Origin: Azospirillum sp. TSA2s
Lineage (GTDB): Bacteria; Pseudomonadota; Alphaproteobacteria; Azospirillales; Azospirillaceae
Assembly (NCBI RefSeq): GCF_004923315.1
Contig: NZ_CP039647.1
Span: 845,001 to 909,000 of the forward strand
Length of the DNA: 64,000 bases
Direction of reading: 5' to 3'
Shown here: positions 11,756-19,306 of the stretch, in pieces
Layout: every line of letters begins with the position of its first letter
Numbering within the stretch: the stretch's first letter is position 1
Program-made: the position numbers and the translations under genes
The notes under the pieces: generated by a model
The model's database searches: none
What the model was told of the DNA's origin: nothing
Seen by the model: only the letters and a program-made list of their open reading frames with translations

Positions 11756-13552
11756 ATGCTCCCGTCCTCAAGGGTTCAAGACCGTACGGCGCCGTCCAAG
11801 ATGCTTGCCGACTTCACCACCGATCGCCGCGTCCTGATGCTGATCGCCATGGCCCTGTTCGTCGGCAGCGGAGGGACGGTGGCGGCCTGGGTGCTGATCA
11901 AGCTGATCGCCCTGGTCACCAACATGGTCTGGTTCGGCCGCCTCAGCACCGCAGACGTGTCGCTGGGCGTGTTGGAGCCATCGCTGTGGGTGGTGGCTGC
12001 TCCCGCCCTTGGCGGGCTGGCAATCGGACTGATGGCCCGCTTCGGCAGCGACAAAATCCGTGGCCACGGCATTCCGGAAGCCATCGAAGCGATCCTGATC
12101 GGCGGAAGCCGGCTGCAGCCGAAGGTGGCTGTCCTGAAACCGCTGTCGTCGGCGATCTCGATCGGAACCGGTGGTCCTTTCGGAGCCGAGGGCCCGATCA
12201 TCATGACGGGCGGAGCGATCGGTTCGCTTTTCGCCCAATGCTTCCATCTGAGCGCCGCCGAGCGCAAGACACTGCTGGTCGCTGGCGCCGCGGCCGGCAT
12301 GACCGCGATCTTCGGCACACCCGTTGCCGCGCTGCTGCTCGCGGTCGAACTCCTTCTGTTCGAATGGAAGCCGCGCAGTTTCCTTCCGGTGGTTGCCGGC
12401 TGCCTGATTTCGGCGGCCTGGCGCCCCCTGCTGTTCGGCACCGGCCCCCTGTTTCCTTTCACGGGACCGGTCGCTCTCCCCTGGTGGGGGCTGATTGCGT
12501 GCATCGGCCTTGGCATCGTCGCCGGTCTGCAATCCGGGCTGATGACAATCATGCTCTACAAGGTGGAGGACCTGTTCGATCGGTTGCCCATCCATTGGAT
12601 GTGGTGCCCGGCGATCGGCGGGATCGTTGTCGGCTTGGGCGGCTTGATCGAACCGAGGGCGATGGGCGTCGGCTATGACGTGATCCGCGACCTGCTGTCA
12701 CCTGGAACCGGAGTGCGCGAGGTCTTGGGTGTTCTGGTCGTCAAGCTGATCATCTGGGTCGTGGCGCTGGGCTCCGGTACGTCCGGCGGCGTGCTGGCGC
12801 CGCTGCTGATCCTGGGCGGAGCCTCCGGATGGCTGGTTGGACTGGCGCTGCCTGGCGACCCGTCATTGTGGGCATTGCTCGGGATGGCGGCGATGATGGG
12901 TGGAACGATGCGCTCGCCGCTCACCGGGATCGTCTTCGCCGTTGAACTCACCGGCAACCTCGACACCCTGTTGCCGCTGCTGGCGGCGACCGCCGCGTCC
13001 TACGCGGTGACCGTCCTGCTGCTGAAGCGTTCGATCCTGACCGAGAAGATCGCACGCCGTGGCCATCACCTCACACGCGAATACAGCACCGACCCGTTCG
13101 AGCTTCTGCGAACCTCGGACGTGATGGTGACTGCGGTCGACACCTTGCCAGGGACGATGACGGTGGACGAGGCCGTCGCCTTTTTCACGACCGCCGAACA
13201 CCGCCATAAATCCTATCCGCTGGTCGACCGCGAAGGTCGCGTGATCGGCATGGTGGGGCGCACCGATGTCCTGCGCTGGACCGGTTCGGACCAGGATGGT
13301 GGAGCGACTCTCGACGATGCCCTATCCGACCGGTCGATGGTCGTGGCGCATCCCGACACGGTGCTGGGCCGCTTGGTTGACCTGATGATCAAGCATGATG
13401 TCAGCCGGGTGCCGATCATCGATCCGGCCAGCCGTCGTCTTCTGGGCCTCGTCTCCCGCAAGGACCTGTTCAAGTTCAGGAGCAACACGACCGAACTGGA
13501 AAATAAGCGCGCCGCATATTTCGGCCGTTCCCGGCGGCGGACCAGCGCTTAG
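11756..13552 (+). CDS. ClC-type chloride channel/antiporter with two CBS domains
   Basis: A 598-residue membrane protein. The ClC anion-pathway motifs are present: GHGIPEAIEA (N-terminal selectivity region), GTGGPFGAEGP (carrying the conserved gating Glu of G(K/R/A)EGP) and GSGTSGGVLAP (G-x-F/V-x-P type). From about residue 455, two CBS domains follow (TSDVMVTAVDTLPG to VIGMVGRTDVL, and DRSMVVAHPDTV to LLGLVSRKDLF), which usually bind adenine nucleotides and gate the pore. It moves chloride or a similar anion across the inner membrane. ATG 11756 is used; ATG 11801 just before the first membrane segment is equally possible, and neither has a strong ribosome site. Confidence 0.9.
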   Translation: MLPSSRVQDRTAPSKMLADFTTDRRVLMLIAMALFVGSGGTVAAWVLIKLIALVTNMVWFGRLSTADVSLGVLEPSLWVVAAPALGGLAIGLMARFGSDKIRGHGIPEAIEAILIGGSRLQPKVAVLKPLSSAISIGTGGPFGAEGPIIMTGGAIGSLFAQCFHLSAAERKTLLVAGAAAGMTAIFGTPVAALLLAVELLLFEWKPRSFLPVVAGCLISAAWRPLLFGTGPLFPFTGPVALPWWGLIACIGLGIVAGLQSGLMTIMLYKVEDLFDRLPIHWMWCPAIGGIVVGLGGLIEPRAMGVGYDVIRDLLSPGTGVREVLGVLVVKLIIWVVALGSGTSGGVLAPLLILGGASGWLVGLALPGDPSLWALLGMAAMMGGTMRSPLTGIVFAVELTGNLDTLLPLLAATAASYAVTVLLLKRSILTEKIARRGHHLTREYSTDPFELLRTSDVMVTAVDTLPGTMTVDEAVAFFTTAEHRHKSYPLVDREGRVIGMVGRTDVLRWTGSDQDGGATLDDALSDRSMVVAHPDTVLGRLVDLMIKHDVSRVPIIDPASRRLLGLVSRKDLFKFRSNTTELENKRAAYFGRSRRRTSA

Positions 13553-13610
13553 CCGGCGGCTTTTGCCCTCGACCTAAAAACAAGCAAACAAGAAGTGAGA
13601 AGACTGCGCC

Positions 13611-14066
13611 ATGGAGACCTCACGCTTTTCCGACCTCTCGCTCTCCATCCAGGAGCAGCACCGCCTCGGTCACGCTCTGCTCCATGCCGCCGCGGATGCG
13701 ATTGTCTATTCCGACCGCAATGGCGTGATCCGCTTCTGGAATGCGGGAGCGGAGCGCATCTTCGGGTTCAGTGCGGCCGAGGCGCTGGGGCAGAGCCTGG
13801 ACATCATCATTCCCGAACGTCAACGCGACCGGCACTGGGAGGGCTATGACCGGGTCATAGCGAGCGGGCAGACCCACTATGGAAAGGGTGATCTGCTGTC
13901 GGTTCCCGCCTTGCATAAGGACGGTCACCGCATCTCGACGGAGTTCACGATCATTCCGGTCTACAACGACCAGGGCATCATGGTGGGCATGGCATCGGTG
14001 ATGCGTGACGTAACGGCCCGCTTCGAGGAGATGAAGGCGTTGCGGAGGCAACTGGCCGGCCGCTAG
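13611..14066 (+). CDS. Stand-alone PAS domain protein
   Basis: A 151-residue protein made almost only of one PAS domain. ADAIVYSDRNGVIRFWNAGAERIFG opens the fold in two contiguous parts, with LGQSLDIIIPE and the GHRISTEFTIIPV strands following, and a C-terminal helix RDVTARFEEMKALRR in the position of the PAC/signal helix. No kinase, cyclase or DNA-binding region is attached. Single-PAS proteins can bind haem or flavin, or act as partners of a separate transmitter. It lies 58 bp after the ClC gene on the same strand, so co-transcription is possible. Confidence 0.85.
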   Translation: METSRFSDLSLSIQEQHRLGHALLHAAADAIVYSDRNGVIRFWNAGAERIFGFSAAEALGQSLDIIIPERQRDRHWEGYDRVIASGQTHYGKGDLLSVPALHKDGHRISTEFTIIPVYNDQGIMVGMASVMRDVTARFEEMKALRRQLAGR

Positions 14067-14209
14067 TGCGCGGCAACGTCGTCGGCCAGCTCCGCGTCGA
14101 CCATGACGGCGCCATCCGCCGGACGGTTGATCTGGTCGCCGGCGCCGACGTCCCCGCCTCCAGCGGCATCAGGGCCTGGATACGGAAACTGGGTTATTCG
14201 CTCTCCTAA
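14066..14209 (+). CDS. Possible small ORF overlapping the PAS gene stop
   Basis: A GTG at 14066 shares one base with the PAS gene's TAG stop and opens a 47-codon frame ending at TAA 14207-14209. The product looks protein-like (QLRVDHDGAIRRTVDLV, ending IRAWIRKLGYSLS). It could be a coupled small protein or the decayed tail of another gene. No family was recognised and coding bias cannot be judged over this length. Confidence 0.25.
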   Translation: MRGNVVGQLRVDHDGAIRRTVDLVAGADVPASSGIRAWIRKLGYSLS

Positions 14210-14255
14210 CGGCAATCCACCGCCGCAGACCAAAAGCCCGACTGCCACCAAAAGT

Positions 14256-14310
14256 CTGTCACCCCCAGTTCCGGATGGGCTGCTGCCGCAGGTGGAACTG
14301 GGGGTGACAG
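14256..14310 (-). terminator. Long hairpin between the convergent PAS and soxR genes
   Basis: Arms of 17 nt (14256-14272 and 14294-14310) are perfectly complementary, with a 21-nt loop that itself can pair (CTGC/GCAG). On the minus strand the stem is followed by AGACTTTTGG, a short T run. It ends 29 bp after the soxR stop. It fits a terminator for soxR, perhaps working from both sides, though the stem is unusually long. Confidence 0.5.
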
Positions 14311-14338
14311 GACTCAAGACACCGCTGTTCACCAAGGG

Positions 14339-14806
14339 TCAAAGCGGGTCGAGCAGTCGCGGGCCTGGACCGGACGCGGAGAGCACGTCCCAGGGATTCC
14401 GCAAGGGACAGTCACTGATCGACAGACAGCCACACCCAATACAATGGTCAAGTTCATCACGAAGCCGTGCGAGCTTGGTGATACGGTCGTCCAGCTCATC
14501 GCGCCACGCACTTGACATCCTCCTCCAGTCCTCGGCGGTCGGCGAACGGTCCTTGGGCAATACGTCAAGGGCCGCCGCAATCGACCCCAGGGAGAGGCCG
14601 AGCCGTTGCGCGACCTTTATGACTGCAACCCGGCGAAGGACATCCCGGGTATAGCGACGCTGATTGCCATCACTGCGCCAGCTTTTTATCAGGCCTCTGT
14701 GCTCATAGAAGTGGAGTGTCGAAACCGCGACTCCTGAGCGTTTTGCCACATCGCCTACGCTGAGATCCCGATCGTAGGTCACTGGATCGAGCATGGCCGG
14801 TCTCAT
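14339..14806 (-). CDS. soxR: Redox-sensitive MerR-family regulator SoxR
   Basis: A 155-residue MerR-type activator. The N-terminal helix-turn-helix ([21 protein letters not shown]) is followed by the [16 protein letters not shown] wing and a dimerisation helix. The [2Fe-2S] cluster motif of SoxR is intact as [12 protein letters not shown] (C-x2-C-x-C-x5-C), which separates it from metal-sensing MerR proteins. SoxR senses redox-cycling compounds and superoxide stress. No soxS is next to it, as is usual outside enterics. A second in-frame ATG at 14794 is a possible start. Confidence 0.92.
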   Translation of the reverse strand: MRPAMLDPVTYDRDLSVGDVAKRSGVAVSTLHFYEHRGLIKSWRSDGNQRRYTRDVLRRVAVIKVAQRLGLSLGSIAAALDVLPKDRSPTAEDWRRMSSAWRDELDDRITKLARLRDELDHCIGCGCLSISDCPLRNPWDVLSASGPGPRLLDPL

Positions 14807-14900
14807 CCCTTGTTGATCTGATGTCAGCTTGATCTGATGTCAGCCGGAACCGGCTGACGGAACCTCCGCTGCGCCGACGGTGTCGGCTCGATGGCCATGG

Positions 14901-17057
14901 TCAGAGGAGGCCGGCTGCACGGGCCCACTTGTATTTGGCGCCCAGCACGGCAACCGGGGTTTCGGTGGTATAGGGATAAGCGACGATGCCGTGTTCATAG
15001 AGGAAGGCGGCGGCCTCCTCCACCTGTACGTCGCCGGCCAGCGAGGCGACGATCGGCTTCTCGATTCCCTTCGCCTTCATCTCTTCCTTAACGTCGACGA
15101 CGAGCTGTGCGAACACCATCGGCGGGGTGATGATCGTATGCCAATAGCCCAGGATCAGGGAATGGATGCGGTCATCCTCCAGACCGAGGCGGATGGTGTT
15201 CTTGTAGGTGGTCGGCGGCTCGCCCCCGGTGATGTCCACCGGATTGCCGGCGGCCCCGAAGGGCGGGATGAACTTGCGGAACGCCGTGTCGAGATCGGGA
15301 GGCATCGTCATCAATGACAGGCCGTTGTCCACGCAAGCGTCCGACAGCAGCACGCCGGATCCGCCGGCCCCGGTGATGATGACGACATTCTCGCCCTTCG
15401 GTGTCGGAAGCACCGGAATGCCGCGGGCAAACTGGAGCAGATCCTGAAGGCTGCGGGCGCGGACGACGCCGCTCTGAGCCAGGACATCCTCATAGATCTT
15501 GTCGTTGCCGGCGAGCGCACCGGTGTGGGAACTGGCCGCCCGCGCACCCATCGAGGTCCGGCCGGCTTTCAGGACGACCACCGGCTTCTTCTTGGACACC
15601 CGCTTGGCGGCATCCGCAAAGGCCCGGCCGTCCTTCAGATCCTCGCAATGCATGGCGACGACCTGGGTGTTGTCATCCTGCTCGAAGAAATAAAGCAGGT
15701 CGTCCTCGTCGATGTCCGACTTGTTGCCGAGGCCGACGATGGCCGACACGCCCATCTTGGCCGAGCGGCTGAAGCCGATGATCGCCATGCCGATGCCGCC
15801 GGATTGCGAGGACAGGGCGGCCGTGCCCCGCACGTCATAGGGCGTGCAGAAGGTGGCGCAGAGATTCTTGGGCGTATAATAGAAGCCGTAGATGTTCGGC
15901 CCCATCAGGCGCACGTCGTATTTACGGGCGATCTCGACGATGGCGTCCTGCCCCTCGACATTGCCCGTTTCAGCGAAGCCCGAGGGGATCAGCACGGCGC
16001 CGGGGATCCGCTTTTCACCGACCTCAGTCAGGGCTTGCGCGACGAATTTGGCCGGGATGGCGAAAACCGCCACGTCGATGTCGCCGGGCACATCCTTGAC
16101 GCTTCGGTAGGCCTTGTAGCCCAGGATGTCGTCGGCTTTGGGGTGGATCGGGTAGATTTTCCCCTTGTAGCCCCCGTTGATGAGGTTCTTCATCACCGAG
16201 TTGCCGATCTTCCCGTCTTCCGACGAGGCACCGATCACCGCCACCGCGTCCGGCTTCATGATGCGGTTCATCTGCCGCACGATCTGGTCCGGCGTCGGGC
16301 GGTAGCGCGGCGGCTTCGCCTCGAAGTCCAGGACCACGCGCACGTCGGCGGCGATGGCGCCGTCCTCGCGGGCGAAGACCGGGTTCAGGTCGAGTTCCAC
16401 GATCTCCGGCACATCGTCGACAAGGCGGGAGACGTTGACGATCAGGTCGGCGAGAGCGGCGCGATCGACCGGCTTGCCGCCGCGCACCCCTTTCAGCATG
16501 TCCGCGGCCTGGATGCCGTCGAGCATCGCCTCGGCATCCTCCCGTGTCACCGGGGCCAAGCGGAAGGTGACGTCCTTCAGCACCTCGACCAGCACGCCGC
16601 CGAGACCGAAAGCGACCAGCTTGCCGAAGCTCTGATCGGTGATCGAGCCGACGATGACCTCGGTTCCGCCCGTCACCATCTGTTGGACCTGAACGCCGAT
16701 CAACTCGGCTTTCGGATCGTAGGCGCGTGCACGACCCATGATGGTCTTGTACCCGTCGCGCACCGCATCGGCGTCGGGCACGCCGACCAGCACGCCGCCG
16801 GCTTCCGTCTTGTGCAGGATTTGCGGCGACACGATTTTCATCACCACCGGGAACCCCATGCCTTCGGCGAGCCGGACGGCGTCATCGGCGCTGCGGGCCA
16901 GTCCTTCGCGCGGCACCGGGATGCCGTACAGATCGCAAAGTTCCTTGGCTTCCGGTGCGGTCAAGGAGGTACGGCCTTCGACCTTCGCGGCATCGAGAAG
17001 GCGGCGCACCACCTCGGTCGGGCGTCCGACGCGGGCCGGATCGATTACAACAGTCAT
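14901..17057 (-). CDS. Acyl-CoA synthetase, ADP/NDP-forming (acetate-CoA ligase family)
   Basis: A 718-residue fused enzyme. The N-terminal part (about residues 10-240) is an ATP-grasp domain with GFPVVMKIVSPQILHKTEAGG and VELDLNPVFA. The C-terminal part is the CoA-binding and succinyl-CoA-ligase-like region, with AVIGASSEDGKIGNSV, LSSQSGGIG and the phospho-accepting His in SSHTGALAGND. The ATP-grasp part comes first, the reverse of many fused acetyl-CoA synthetases. It converts an acid plus CoA and ATP to acyl-CoA, ADP and phosphate, or the reverse. Its neighbour upstream is a formyl/oxalyl-type CoA transferase, so a C1 or C2 acid such as oxalate is a reasonable guess. Start at ATG 17057, after GGAGAGGG. 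Confidence 0.88.
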   Translation of the reverse strand: MTVVIDPARVGRPTEVVRRLLDAAKVEGRTSLTAPEAKELCDLYGIPVPREGLARSADDAVRLAEGMGFPVVMKIVSPQILHKTEAGGVLVGVPDADAVRDGYKTIMGRARAYDPKAELIGVQVQQMVTGGTEVIVGSITDQSFGKLVAFGLGGVLVEVLKDVTFRLAPVTREDAEAMLDGIQAADMLKGVRGGKPVDRAALADLIVNVSRLVDDVPEIVELDLNPVFAREDGAIAADVRVVLDFEAKPPRYRPTPDQIVRQMNRIMKPDAVAVIGASSEDGKIGNSVMKNLINGGYKGKIYPIHPKADDILGYKAYRSVKDVPGDIDVAVFAIPAKFVAQALTEVGEKRIPGAVLIPSGFAETGNVEGQDAIVEIARKYDVRLMGPNIYGFYYTPKNLCATFCTPYDVRGTAALSSQSGGIGMAIIGFSRSAKMGVSAIVGLGNKSDIDEDDLLYFFEQDDNTQVVAMHCEDLKDGRAFADAAKRVSKKKPVVVLKAGRTSMGARAASSHTGALAGNDKIYEDVLAQSGVVRARSLQDLLQFARGIPVLPTPKGENVVIITGAGGSGVLLSDACVDNGLSLMTMPPDLDTAFRKFIPPFGAAGNPVDITGGEPPTTYKNTIRLGLEDDRIHSLILGYWHTIITPPMVFAQLVVDVKEEMKAKGIEKPIVASLAGDVQVEEAAAFLYEHGIVAYPYTTETPVAVLGAKYKWARAAGLL

Positions 17058-17189
17058 AATGGTCCCTCTCCTGTCTGTCAGTCTGAAATCCCGCAGGGCG
17101 GGCAGAGGCGAACGGTCGTTGGAAGGGGCGGAGTCTCGGTGCATGCTTTTTTGTGTTGCCGGTGCTGGTTGCCCGGTCGTGACCCGGTC

Positions 17190-18467
17190 CTAATCGGCGG
17201 CGATGCGTGTCTGGGCCGGCCCCAGTGCGCCGCTTTCATGCGCCTGGGTGATGCTCTGTTCGTCAAATCCCAGCACGTCGCGCAGGATTTCGTCGGTGTG
17301 CTCGCCCAGCAGCGGGGAGCGGGTGACTTCCGTCGGGCTGTCGGACAGCTTGATCGGGTTGCCGACCGTCAGGTAGCTGCCGCGGGTCGGATGCTCCACC
17401 TCGACCAGCGTGCCGGTCTCGTAGAGCGACTTGTCCTCGGCGATCTCCTTCATCGACAGGATCGGGCCGCAGGGGATGTCGTACTTGTTGAGGATGTCCA
17501 TGACCTCGAACTTGGTCAGGGTCTTGGTCCACTCCTCGACGGTGCCGAAGATCTGCATCAGGCGCGGCAGGCGGGCCACCGGGGTGGCGTAGTCGGGATC
17601 GGTGATCCACTCCTCCTTGCCGATGACCTTGCAGATCGACTTCCACACCGGCGCCTGGGCGATGAAGTAGATGTAGGCGTTGGGGTCCGTCTCCCAGCCC
17701 TTGCACTTCAGGATCCAGCCCGGCTGGCCACCGCCCGAGGCGTTGCCGGCCCGCGGCACGGTGTCGCCGAACTCGCCGTTCGGGTATTGCGGGTATTCCT
17801 TCATCGGCCCGTGGGCCAGGCGCTGCTGGTCGCGCAGCTTGACGCGGCACAGGTTCAGCACGGCGTCCTGCATGGCGGCCAGCACCTTCTGGCCACGGCC
17901 GGTTTCCTTGCGCTGGTAGAGCGCGGTGACGATGCCCAGCGCCAGATGCAGGCCGGTGCCGCTGTCGCCGATCTGGGCGCCGGTGACCATGGGCGGGCCG
18001 TCGTCGAAGCCGGTGGTCGAGGCGGCGCCGCCCGCGCACTGGGCGACGTTCTCGTACACCTTGCAGTTCTCGAACGGCCCGGGGCCGAAGCCCTTGACCG
18101 ACGCGACGATCATCGCAGGGTTCAGTTCCTGGATGCGTTCCCAGGTGAACCCCATGCGATCGAGCACACCGGGGGCGAAGTTTTCGACCATCACGTCGCA
18201 AGTCTTGATCAGCGCCTCCAGCACCTCCTTGCCCTTGGGCGTCTTGGTGTCGAGGGTGATGGACCGCTTGTTGTGGTTCAGCATGGTGAAATACAGGCTG
18301 TCGGCGTCCGGCAGGTCGCGCAGCTGGCCGCGGGTGATGTCACCCTCGCCCGGCCGTTCGACCTTGATGACGTCGGCGCCGAACCAGGCGAGCAACTGGG
18401 TGCAGGTCGGCCCCGACTGCACATGCGTGAAGTCGAGAATCCGCACGCCCTGAAGTGCTTTGCCCAT
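17190..18467 (-). CDS. frc: Formyl-CoA:oxalate CoA-transferase-like class III CoA transferase
   Basis: A 425-residue class III CoA transferase, the size of Oxalobacter Frc (428). The start [20 protein letters not shown] and the block [14 protein letters not shown] are highly typical. The catalytic Asp lies in [13 protein letters not shown] and the mobile glycine loop is NASGGGQPG. Frc moves CoA from formyl-CoA to oxalate. The usual partner oxalyl-CoA decarboxylase (oxc) is not in the window; instead the ADP-forming acyl-CoA synthetase follows 132 bp downstream. A different carboxylate pair is possible, since class III transferases are hard to assign from sequence. ATG 18467 is preceded by AGGGAGGG. 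Confidence 0.85.
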   Translation of the reverse strand: MGKALQGVRILDFTHVQSGPTCTQLLAWFGADVIKVERPGEGDITRGQLRDLPDADSLYFTMLNHNKRSITLDTKTPKGKEVLEALIKTCDVMVENFAPGVLDRMGFTWERIQELNPAMIVASVKGFGPGPFENCKVYENVAQCAGGAASTTGFDDGPPMVTGAQIGDSGTGLHLALGIVTALYQRKETGRGQKVLAAMQDAVLNLCRVKLRDQQRLAHGPMKEYPQYPNGEFGDTVPRAGNASGGGQPGWILKCKGWETDPNAYIYFIAQAPVWKSICKVIGKEEWITDPDYATPVARLPRLMQIFGTVEEWTKTLTKFEVMDILNKYDIPCGPILSMKEIAEDKSLYETGTLVEVEHPTRGSYLTVGNPIKLSDSPTEVTRSPLLGEHTDEILRDVLGFDEQSITQAHESGALGPAQTRIAAD

Positions 18468-18593
18468 GCATGCCCTCCCTATTACCCCAGGAGCACGCGG
18501 GCACTCCGGAGTTCTCGTTCAGCAGATTTTTTTGGAGAATCGCCCAGCGTATAGAATGTGAACAGCTGGTGATTGGAGATGGCTGAATTGGTC

Positions 18594-18854
18594 CTATCGG
18601 AGCCAATCCCTTATCATTTGGATTTTCTGGTCGCCTTCATTCGTTCTGGCATATTGCAGACCGCAATGCGTCGTGTATTCCCGAGCAAGACCTTCTCTCA
18701 CCAGATCAGTCAACATGGGCCTGACCACAACCGGCTTCAGGCGTACCGCCTGAGTTATTTCCATCAATGATGCTGTCGGTCTCAGGGCCTCAGGACCTGG
18801 CAGAGCACGCAGGGTGTTGAGCATCGTCCAATTGATAGACAACGGAGAGATCAC
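18594..18854 (-). CDS. Small winged-helix-like protein
   Basis: An 86-residue protein. GTG 18854 is selected because AAAGGAGG lies five bases upstream; a TTG at 18899 would be longer but has no such site. The predicted helices WTMLNTLRALPGPE, TASLMEITQAV and KPVVVRPMLTDLVREGLARE, followed by a strand-like TTHCGLQYART, look like a small wHTH domain (two-helix plus wing). It ends 127 bp before the frc start and runs in the same direction, so a regulatory role toward frc is conceivable. No family name was recognised. Confidence 0.6.
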   Translation of the reverse strand: MISPLSINWTMLNTLRALPGPEALRPTASLMEITQAVRLKPVVVRPMLTDLVREGLAREYTTHCGLQYARTNEGDQKIQMIRDWLR

Positions 18855-18945
18855 GGAGTCCTCCTTTCGTACGGCAAAGCCGCGGCCGCCAATGGGCAAG
18901 CCAGTAAAATCGGATGGCGATCATGATCGATGCTTTTGAGCCTAG

Positions 18946-18967
18946 GACCTCAAGCTATCTTGAGGTC
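18946..18967. terminator. Hairpin, possible terminator
   Basis: GACCTCAAG (18946-18954) and CTTGAGGTC (18959-18967) form a perfect 9-bp stem with a 4-nt loop CTAT. There is no strong T run on either side. It sits some 340 bp after the stop of the repeat gene and may mark the end of that transcript or the edge of an old insertion. Confidence 0.35.
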
Positions 18968-19127
18968 AAGGGGAGATTTCACGCACACCAGCAGGATTTT
19001 TCCGAACCATGACCTCGGTGAGAGCGTGAGGGGCAGATGCTCTGACGCAAAGAAAGAAGGTCCGGTCCTGTTGATTGGCTCGCATGCCGGGCACCATGGG
19101 TACATTCGGCGCAAGCCGATCCGCGAG

Positions 19128-19181
19128 ATAGCGGGCATTCGGGATCTTGTGGTGGCGGGGCGCGTTGGCCTTGTACGACAT
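19128..19181 (-). pseudogene. Remnant of an IS5-like transposase N-terminus
   Basis: The first 18 residues of a short leftward frame (MSYKANAPRHHKIPNARY) resemble the start of IS5-family (IS1031-group) transposases. After this the frame continues to 18966 without any DDE-type sequence, so only the very beginning of a transposase gene seems to remain. The match is from memory, not a search. Confidence 0.4.
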
Positions 19182-19306
19182 CGGGTTCTCGGCGTCAGCG
19201 GGCCGCCTCTACACCCGCTCGCCCTCCCGACCACCACCAGCCGGGCATTTTTGCACCAACGTCTTGCGGGCGCCCTTCCCTTTTACCACGATGCTTAGCC
19301 GCCGGA

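Larger units (their letters stand above)
18855..19306. other. Non-coding stretch with hairpins and IS remnant
   Basis: This 452-bp gap lies between the small wHTH gene and the giant repeat gene. It holds a 12-bp perfect palindrome CGATCATGATCG (18918-18929), a 9-bp stem hairpin (18946-18967) and a short stretch similar to an IS5-type transposase start (19128-19181). No convincing complete gene was seen on either strand. Confidence 0.5.

Noticed and set aside
14063..14335. 90-codon leftward frame between PAS and soxR
   Set aside because: It spans the hairpin and has no family features or ribosome site.
15525..18554. 1,009-codon open frame on the + strand
   Set aside because: It runs antisense through the acyl-CoA synthetase and frc genes, whose family motifs are clear; composition is Arg/His/Gly-rich as in GC-driven shadow frames.
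18930..19298. 122-codon + strand frame
   Set aside because: Crosses the hairpins and transposase remnant, no start site or domain.
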